Assembly (NCBI GenBank): GCA_015689775.1
Contig: WVSR01000004.1
Span: 124,001-188,000 of the forward strand
Source: Rhodobacterales bacterium LSUCC0387
Lineage (GTDB): Bacteria > Pseudomonadota > Alphaproteobacteria > Rhodobacterales > Rhodobacteraceae
DNA length: 64,000 nt
Direction: 5' to 3'
This document shows, in pieces, positions 58,677-64,000 of the stretch; positions within the stretch are counted from its first letter, which is position 1; the number at the start of each line of letters is the position of its first letter. The notes under the pieces are model-generated. The model was not told where the DNA came from and searched no databases. It saw only the letters and a list, made by a program, of their open reading frames with translations. Position numbers and translations under genes: made by a program.

Positions 58677-60125
58677 ATGCAAGGTCAGAATTTCATCAAT
58701 GGCATGTGGCGCAACGGCCTGGATCAGATTGCGAACATCAACCCATCTGACACAAGCGATGTGATTGGCCATTTTGCCCAAGCCAGCCATGATGATTTGA
58801 CCGAAAGTTTGGCTGCAGCGCGGCGCGCCCAGGCCGAGTGGTGGGCCATGGGCATTGAGGCGCGACACAATGTGCTGATGGCCATCGGCACAGAGATGAT
58901 GGCACGGGCCGATGAACTGGGCGAAATGATTTCCCGCGAAGAGGGCAAACCCCGCGCCGAAGGTCGCGGTGAGGCCTATCGCGCGGGCCAATTCTTTACC
59001 TATTTCGCGGCAGAGGCGCTGCGCAATCAAGGCGACCATGCCGAAAGCGTACGCGGCGGCATTGAGGTGGATGTGCGCCGCGAACCTGTGGGCGTTGTGG
59101 CGATCATCAGCCCGTGGAATTTCCCAATTGCAACGCCCGCGTGGAAAATCGCGCCTGCGCTGGCCTTTGGCAATGCAGTGATCTGGAAGCCTGCAAACCT
59201 AACTCCTGCAAGCGCCGTGATGCTAACCGATTTCATCGCCCGCCAAAACATTCCAAAGGGCCTGTTTAACTTGGTCATGGGCGCAGGGGGCACGATTGGG
59301 CAGGCCTTGGTCGAAAGCGCGGCGGTGGATGCCATAAGCTTTACAGGCTCAGTTCCCGTGGGCCGCGCCATTGCCGCTTCGGCCATTCCCAATATGACCA
59401 AGCTGCAAATGGAAATGGGATCAAAGAACCCCATGCTTGTGATGGAAGATTGCGATCTTGATCTAGCCGTGGGCCATAGTGTGAATGCGGCTTTCGGGGG
59501 CACTGGTCAAAAATGCACTGCCGCCTCGCGTCTGATTGTGCATGAGAAAATCCACGATGCTTTTGTAGATAAATTGGTCGCGGCCACAAAAAAGCTGGTG
59601 GTTGGCCCTGCCCTAGACAGCGTCACGCAAATTGGCCCCGTGGTGAGCCAAGCCCAGCTTAACAGCAATCTTGACTATATCACCCTCGGTCAATCCGAAG
59701 GGGCTGAGCTTCTTTGTGGCGGAACCCGCGCTGAGGCCGCAACCATGGGCTATTTCATGCTCCCTGCGGTATTTGCCAACACCCGCAATGACATGCGGAT
59801 CAACCGGGAAGAAATGTTTGCCCCCATAACATCAATGATCAAGGTGGGTAGCTATGCCGAAGGGTTGGACATTGCCAATGACAGCGAATTCGGTCTCACC
59901 GCAGGGATTATGACCAAAAGCCTTGCCCGCGCGGCCCATTTTCGGGCGCATGTGCGGGCGGGCTGCGCGATGGTCAACCTTCCCACGGCAGGCACAGACT
60001 ACCATGTGCCCTTCGGGGGACGGGGGGCATCCTCCTACGGGCCACGCGAGCAAGGCCGCTATGCCGCAGAGTTTTACACGACTGTCAAAACCTCTTACCT
60101 TGGGGTAACGGGGGATTTGGAATGA
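58677..60125 (+). CDS. Aldehyde dehydrogenase family protein
   Basis: NAD(P)-dependent aldehyde dehydrogenase close to the succinate/2-oxoglutarate semialdehyde group. The oxyanion region ISPWNFPIATPAWKIAPALA, FTGSVPVGRAIA near 221, general-base Glu in LQMEMGSKNP (about 245) and catalytic Cys in GGTGQKCTAASR (about 282) are all present. Length is 482 residues. It is first in an operon with the M19-like gene, whose ATG overlaps its stop. The true aldehyde cannot be read from sequence. Confidence 0.88.
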   Translation: MQGQNFINGMWRNGLDQIANINPSDTSDVIGHFAQASHDDLTESLAAARRAQAEWWAMGIEARHNVLMAIGTEMMARADELGEMISREEGKPRAEGRGEAYRAGQFFTYFAAEALRNQGDHAESVRGGIEVDVRREPVGVVAIISPWNFPIATPAWKIAPALAFGNAVIWKPANLTPASAVMLTDFIARQNIPKGLFNLVMGAGGTIGQALVESAAVDAISFTGSVPVGRAIAASAIPNMTKLQMEMGSKNPMLVMEDCDLDLAVGHSVNAAFGGTGQKCTAASRLIVHEKIHDAFVDKLVAATKKLVVGPALDSVTQIGPVVSQAQLNSNLDYITLGQSEGAELLCGGTRAEAATMGYFMLPAVFANTRNDMRINREEMFAPITSMIKVGSYAEGLDIANDSEFGLTAGIMTKSLARAAHFRAHVRAGCAMVNLPTAGTDYHVPFGGRGASSYGPREQGRYAAEFYTTVKTSYLGVTGDLE

Positions 60126-61162
60126 GTGAAACAGGTGCGATGCATCCCGTGCAAAACCCGCTGATTGACGGGCTGCAGTATGCCAATTGGTCGGGGAAAA
60201 TTTTTCGCCAGATGCGCAAAGGCGGGGTGGATGCGGTGCATGTCACCATAAGCTATCACGAGAATTTCCGTGAAACCGTTCTCAATATCGAAAAATGGAA
60301 CCGATGGTTCGAAACCTATCCTGACCTGATCTTTCAGGGTTTTGACGCAAGCGATATTCCCCGTGCTCGCGCCTCAGAGCGCACGGCAATTTTCTTTGGC
60401 GCGCAAAACCCCTCCTGCATCGAAGATGATATTGGGTTGGTCGAGGTGCTGCATCGTTTGGGTCTGCGGTTCATGCAATTGACCTACAACAACCAATCCC
60501 TGCTTGCGACAGGCTGCTATGAGGCCGAGGACACAGGCCTCACCCGCATGGGGCGCGAGGTGGTGGCCGAGATGAACCGCGTGGGTCTGGTCATCGACAT
60601 GAGCCATTCAGGCGAACGTTCAACCTTTGAGGCGATGGAACACTCGACCCGCCCAATTGCGATCACCCATGCCAATCTTGCCAGTTGGCATCCTGCCTTG
60701 CGCAATAAATCAGATGATCTTTTGCGCGCCCTTAGCCAATCGGGGGGGATGCTTGGTTTTTCGATCTATCCCCATCACCTAAAGGGCGGGTCTGCCTGCA
60801 GCTTGCAAAGTTTCTGCGACATGGTTGCGCGGGCGGCCGATTTGATGGGCGTTTCGCAGATAGCCATTGGAACGGATCTGTGCCAAGATCAGCCCGACAG
60901 CGTGGTCGAGTGGATGCGGGTCGGGCGTTGGACCAAAAATATCGACTATGGCGAAGGTAGTGCTGCACAGGCGGGGTTCCCACCAATGCCAGATTTCTTT
61001 GCCGACAATCGGGATTTTGGCCGCCTGGCCGCAGGCCTGCGCGCAGCGGGGTTTGACGCGGGAAATGTCGCAGCAATCATGGGCGGAAACTGGCAGCGTT
61101 TTTTCGCCAAAAGTTTCACGCCCGCCGTGCAGGCTATCTCTAAAACAAAGGCCGCGCAATGA
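60122..61162 (+). CDS. M19 membrane-dipeptidase-like protein with altered metal site
   Basis: TIM-barrel protein of the M19 (renal dipeptidase) family. The His motifs VIDMSHSGERS (about 157-167) and ITHANLASWHPALR (about 180-193) are kept. The N-terminal DGHND motif, which supplies a zinc His and Asp, reads DGLQYANWS, and the bridging-Glu segment reads FFGAQNPS. Two or three zinc ligands therefore seem to be missing, so it may bind one metal or none, or act on a different substrate. Length is 346 residues. It overlaps the genes on both sides by four bases (ATGA). Confidence 0.8.
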   Translation: MSETGAMHPVQNPLIDGLQYANWSGKIFRQMRKGGVDAVHVTISYHENFRETVLNIEKWNRWFETYPDLIFQGFDASDIPRARASERTAIFFGAQNPSCIEDDIGLVEVLHRLGLRFMQLTYNNQSLLATGCYEAEDTGLTRMGREVVAEMNRVGLVIDMSHSGERSTFEAMEHSTRPIAITHANLASWHPALRNKSDDLLRALSQSGGMLGFSIYPHHLKGGSACSLQSFCDMVARAADLMGVSQIAIGTDLCQDQPDSVVEWMRVGRWTKNIDYGEGSAAQAGFPPMPDFFADNRDFGRLAAGLRAAGFDAGNVAAIMGGNWQRFFAKSFTPAVQAISKTKAAQ

Positions 61163-62859
61163 TGGACCGGGCGGCGCCCCATATCATTGGCCTTGCCCCG
61201 ATCGCGCTGCGGATGCCCGATACGGTGATGCGTCTCGCGCGGATGGGGTCAGCCCACCCCACGCGACTTTCATTTCTGCGGATCCTGCTGCGCCGCATTG
61301 AAACCGAAGGGTGGCGATTTGAGCGGCGTATCTTTGATATTGACGAAAAAGGTGTTGGGTATGCCGTCTATTGCCTCCACGGACCAGAGCGCAGTTATAG
61401 CCTTGTGGCCTTTGCACACGACCTGCCTGCAGATAAGCGGTCTGATCGGGTGATTGCGACTGCGTGGGATGCCACCTTTACCCTCTTTGATGGTATCCCC
61501 AATGCAGATGATATAACACGGCTGAGCGCTAATGTGCCCCTGCAAGAAGCAGGGCGCGTCAGCCCGCGGGAATTATCCCTCAGCCGTGCCAATCGGTCGG
61601 TCAGATTGTTTGACCATGTCGTAGCGCGCTTGGCCACGGGCCAACAGCCAGAACGGGATGCGCTTGATGAGGTCGGCTATTTGATGCGCACAACCGCCGT
61701 TTATGGCTCGTCAAAATTCGGGGCGGCGGAGAATGCTGATATTGCGACACGGCCAGAATTATGCGCGCCTTTCCAAGCCGAGATGATGTCGGTTTGGCTG
61801 ACCCGCAGTTTTACAATAGACCTTGTGAACCATCTGGCCCGTACCAAAGGCGGTGCAGACGCCACAACACTTGCGCCCGCATTGGCCCGCAGCCTTGGGG
61901 TAGGAAATTCCACCGGGCTTGGCATGGCCCCGTTCTTGGTGCGTCACCCCGCACTGCTGGATGCGTGGGTGCGGGTGCGCGAGACGGCTCTCACACGCGT
62001 GCGCGGTCAAAAACGGATGTCTATGGCAAATTTACGGGCGCTGATCGCAAGCTGTGAGGCCGCGCGCGATACGGGTGCGACATGGCGCTCGAGCCACCCT
62101 GTGCAACTGGCCAAATTGGCAGATCTGAGGGGGGATTTGGAAAAGCTCCATCATCATCTTACCACAGGCCGCGTGCGTTGCGCAGGAAACCTGCCATGGA
62201 ATGCGATATGGCTCTGGGGGGAAGCGCATCTCAGCCTTGAGGGTCAAGAAATGCTCTTGTCGATCCTGCTTGAGCCCTGTGGCGCGCTAATTGACGATTT
62301 GGAAATGTCCCTGCGCGCGGATGAGCCGCCCGCGCCCCCAATTGAGGGGAAATTCCAGCTTGGCGATCTGCGCCGCGTGATTGAAGGCCGTTATGCTTGG
62401 GCCTTGTCCTATGACTTCTCAACCCAAGAAGCACGAGCGCGGTTTTGGTATGTCTCGGAAGAAAAGCTTGAACCCCGCCTCGGCGCGCGGTTCGAGGAAG
62501 AGGGCGCAAACCGCGAAGCCCCGCTTGGCATCGCCTACTTGATCCGTCAGGCCTATGACGCGATAGCCACCTACCCTGATGCCACACCAGCCTATGCGTT
62601 TATTTTGGCCCACCCTGAACACCGCCAAATTCTGCGCCGTATTCAATGGTTGGCGGGGCGCGATTATGGCGAGATCCGCGAAAACCTCATTGGCGCTGAG
62701 ATCCTGCCAATTGATATGATGCGCTATAAGCTAGCTTTTTTTGGGGCCAATCATTTTGACCCGCGCTCGGATAAATGGCTGCGTATCAGCCTCTTTGCGG
62801 GGCAGGTTTTTCCTGAGCATATCTGCGCACCCGCGCATGGGGGGGCACATGCAGCTTAG
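61159..62859 (+). CDS. Conserved hypothetical protein in the ALDH/M19 operon
   Basis: A 566-residue protein without signal peptide or membrane segments. I do not recognise its family. Visible features are an N-terminal domain beginning with LAPIALRMPDTVMRLARMGS, a block YLMRTTAVYGSSKFGAAENA (about 173-192), SLGVGNSTGLGMAPFLVRHP (about 247-266) and a late RDYGEIRENLIGAEILPIDM. Its ATG overlaps the M19-like stop, and its own stop overlaps the next gene, so the four genes are tightly coupled. Coding use and amino-acid conservation-like blocks support a real gene of unknown role. Confidence 0.75.
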   Translation: MMDRAAPHIIGLAPIALRMPDTVMRLARMGSAHPTRLSFLRILLRRIETEGWRFERRIFDIDEKGVGYAVYCLHGPERSYSLVAFAHDLPADKRSDRVIATAWDATFTLFDGIPNADDITRLSANVPLQEAGRVSPRELSLSRANRSVRLFDHVVARLATGQQPERDALDEVGYLMRTTAVYGSSKFGAAENADIATRPELCAPFQAEMMSVWLTRSFTIDLVNHLARTKGGADATTLAPALARSLGVGNSTGLGMAPFLVRHPALLDAWVRVRETALTRVRGQKRMSMANLRALIASCEAARDTGATWRSSHPVQLAKLADLRGDLEKLHHHLTTGRVRCAGNLPWNAIWLWGEAHLSLEGQEMLLSILLEPCGALIDDLEMSLRADEPPAPPIEGKFQLGDLRRVIEGRYAWALSYDFSTQEARARFWYVSEEKLEPRLGARFEEEGANREAPLGIAYLIRQAYDAIATYPDATPAYAFILAHPEHRQILRRIQWLAGRDYGEIRENLIGAEILPIDMMRYKLAFFGANHFDPRSDKWLRISLFAGQVFPEHICAPAHGGAHAA

Positions 62860-63511
62860 TGCGGGGGAATGGGCCAGTTTGGGCATGAAGGCCGCACGCG
62901 GCGCTGGCTATTCTTGGGGCTTGGCTGAGGAATTCGGCGCAAGTTTGGCCGTATTGGCGCAATGGGGCATCAGTGGCGCGGGCCCTGCCCTTGCGTTGTG
63001 CGCCGCACAGGCCGTATTGGGCCTGCCACAAATGACTGAGATCAACGGCGGCGTATGGGGGCAATCAGCGGCTCCGCTTTGCCCTGTTGCAACAGGCGCA
63101 CTGATTTGTGATTTGGGACATAGCCCGCAGGGGCTTTTTGGGCCACGCCCCTTGACGCTTACCGCTGTGGCCGAGCCTTTGATGCTGTTGCCATTTTTGG
63201 ACGGGCTAGCGGCCCGCAAAGGCCGCGCGGTGCAAATTGCGACACCAAAAGCAGCACTTGTTTTTGGAGGCCTTTTTCCATTGGACGCTAACGAAATCAC
63301 CCAATTTGCAGATCATGCGCGCGACGCGACCCTAACCCTCTGTGCCAAGCCAAGCCGTTATGGCGCATCTGTACGGCGCGCGCCAGATCTCCAAACGGTA
63401 ACTCCCGAGGCCTATGCAGATTTGGATCGCTTTACGCTGGCGACAACGGTGCCCGCAACTGCGCAATCACGCGAGACGGGGGCAGGCGCAGGCTTGAGCG
63501 ACAATGACTAA
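62849..63511 (+). CDS. DUF3726 family protein
   Basis: A 220-residue protein of the DUF3726 type, seen in some roseobacters beside ALDH and M19-like genes. Start MQLSAGEWASLGMKAARGAG, with VAEPLMLLPFLDGLAARKGR in the middle and a hydrophilic tail. Two nearby ATGs (62837 and 62849) both lie inside the end of the upstream gene; the second is chosen for its purine-rich leader. No catalytic motif is known. It is probably part of the same pathway as the three genes before it. Confidence 0.68.
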   Translation: MQLSAGEWASLGMKAARGAGYSWGLAEEFGASLAVLAQWGISGAGPALALCAAQAVLGLPQMTEINGGVWGQSAAPLCPVATGALICDLGHSPQGLFGPRPLTLTAVAEPLMLLPFLDGLAARKGRAVQIATPKAALVFGGLFPLDANEITQFADHARDATLTLCAKPSRYGASVRRAPDLQTVTPEAYADLDRFTLATTVPATAQSRETGAGAGLSDND

Positions 63512-63631
63512 ACATCAAGAAGCCAAAGAGTCCTCCGCTAAAACAGTACGGAGCAACCTTGGGGCTCTAGGCAAAAAAACCAGTTTGCACGCAAGGTTCA
63601 GCCTCACATGGTTGACCTTCGTGCCGAGACC

Positions 63632-63649
63632 GGCATGCAATTCCATGCC
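63632..63649. promoter_or_regulatory. 18-bp near-perfect palindrome, candidate operator
   Basis: GGCATGCAATTCCATGCC is symmetric except for one central mismatch. It lies about 145 bases upstream of the betaine-type binding protein start and could be a repressor operator. No matching regulator gene is in the window. Confidence 0.35.
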
Positions 63650-63749
63650 AGAACTCGACTTAGGCGCAGATTTTGTACCTAAGTCAAACACTAAAACCGA
63701 GAATGTCGCTATCGCACGCGAAGTGTCGGTTGAAGAACCTGAAAACTTA

Positions 63750-63768
63750 CAAGTTCGTTGTGAACTTG
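63750..63768. promoter_or_regulatory. Inverted repeat ahead of the binding-protein ribosome-binding site
   Basis: CAAGTTC and GAACTTG form a perfect 7-bp inverted repeat with a 5-base spacer, ending 13 bases before GGGAGG. It may act as an operator or as an mRNA hairpin that affects translation. It has no T run, so it is not a terminator. Confidence 0.4.
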
Positions 63769-63794
63769 GAACATCATCTGGGAGGTACTTTAAA

Positions 63795-64000
63795 ATGAAG
63801 AAATTTGCTTACACGTCGGTGGCCGCGCTTATGCTGTCCACGAGTGGTGCGTACGCTTGTGGTCAAGTCAGCGTTGGCGCAATGGGTTGGGCTTCAGGTG
63901 AGGCTCTTGCAGCGCTTACAGGGTTTGTCTTAGAGCAAGGCTATGGCTGCGAAGTTACCATCGTTCCAACTGACACAGTGCCTGCTGTTACATCGCTAGC
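63795..64000 (+). CDS. Glycine betaine/proline ABC transporter binding protein, N-terminus
   Basis: The first 68 codons of a substrate-binding protein cut by the window edge. A signal peptide (MKKFAYTSVAALMLSTSGAY, cleaved near A-C) is followed by CGQVSVGAMGWASGEALAAL and VPTDTVPAVTS, resembling OpuAC/ProX-type binding proteins for betaine or proline. The ATG at 63795 has a strong GGGAGG ribosome-binding site. Base use is lower in G+C than the upstream genes. The permease and ATPase genes would be expected downstream. Confidence 0.78.
   Translation, partial: MKKFAYTSVAALMLSTSGAYACGQVSVGAMGWASGEALAALTGFVLEQGYGCEVTIVPTDTVPAVTSL

Larger units (their letters stand above)
63512..63794 (+). other. 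Leader region before the betaine-type binding protein gene
   Basis: About 283 bases between the DUF3726 stop and the next ATG. It contains two inverted repeats (listed separately) and a good ribosome-binding site GGGAGG at its end. One plus-strand frame is open throughout from an ATG at 63504, but its residues look non-biological and it would place a 97-residue extension ahead of a signal peptide, so I treat it as leader DNA. Confidence 0.45.

Overview
The window looks like chromosomal DNA from an alphaproteobacterium of the Rhodobacterales (roseobacter group). This rests on family-level recognition of the proteins and on gene order: RNase E with a long acidic/Ala-rich tail, a DUF1476 ATPase zeta inhibitor, homocysteine methyltransferase + corrinoid protein + DUF1638, purC-purS-purQ, pepA-lptF-lptG-surA-pdxA-ksgA, and DUF4167/prmC/prfA. 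I cannot name the species. Coding density is high, the G+C is moderately high, and no rRNA, CRISPR array or intact transposase was seen.

Layout. 1-9.5 kb: prfB (cut by the window edge) and mrcA, then an aminotransferase, a BepA-like M48 protease, a DsbA-like thioredoxin and rne; a 40-codon secreted-peptide ORF lies between mrcA and the aminotransferase. 10.2-13.4 kb: a DctB/DctD-like two-component pair whose regulator lacks the GAFTGA loop. 13.4-16.2 kb: purC-purS-(zinc alcohol dehydrogenase)-purQ. 16.4-19.4 kb: ATPase zeta inhibitor and a three-gene set that resembles a split cobalamin methionine synthase. 19.4-25.8 kb: sufE, a lipoprotein, purM-purN-rnd, a CAU-anticodon tRNA, an EnvZ-like kinase and a metallo-beta-lactamase-fold hydrolase.

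25.9-35.7 kb: tRNA-Asn, a broken mobile-element AAA ATPase, then a complete form I (Mo-Cu) aerobic carbon monoxide dehydrogenase locus, all on the minus strand. A CoxC-like MHYT/LytTR sensor-regulator leads, followed by coxM, coxS, coxL, coxD, coxE, an xdhC/coxF gene, a mocA-like gene, a 33-codon ORF ending in Cys-Cys and coxG, many of them with 4-base start/stop overlaps. The locus lets the cell oxidise CO with O2 as a supplementary energy source: CoxMSL is the enzyme, CoxDEF and MocA serve active-site and cofactor maturation, CoxG membrane attachment, and the MHYT/LytTR protein is the probable gas-responsive regulator. The tRNA and the phage/plasmid-type remnant beside it suggest lateral acquisition.

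36-54 kb is conserved housekeeping DNA: ndk, an ABC-F ATPase, marC, holC-pepA, lptF-lptG, surA-pdxA-ksgA (without the lptD usually found between lptG and surA), DUF4167, prmC-prfA, DUF1499, a cold-shock gene, and divergent oxyR/katG followed by a decayed membrane-protein gene. 54-64 kb is accessory metabolism: an Asp/Glu-racemase-like protein, a TauE/SafE exporter, YtoQ, an Ldh_2-type oxidoreductase, a LysR regulator divergent from an aldehyde dehydrogenase, an M19-like protein that lacks key metal ligands, two uncharacterised proteins (the second DUF3726-like), and finally the start of a glycine-betaine-type binding protein preceded by two inverted repeats.
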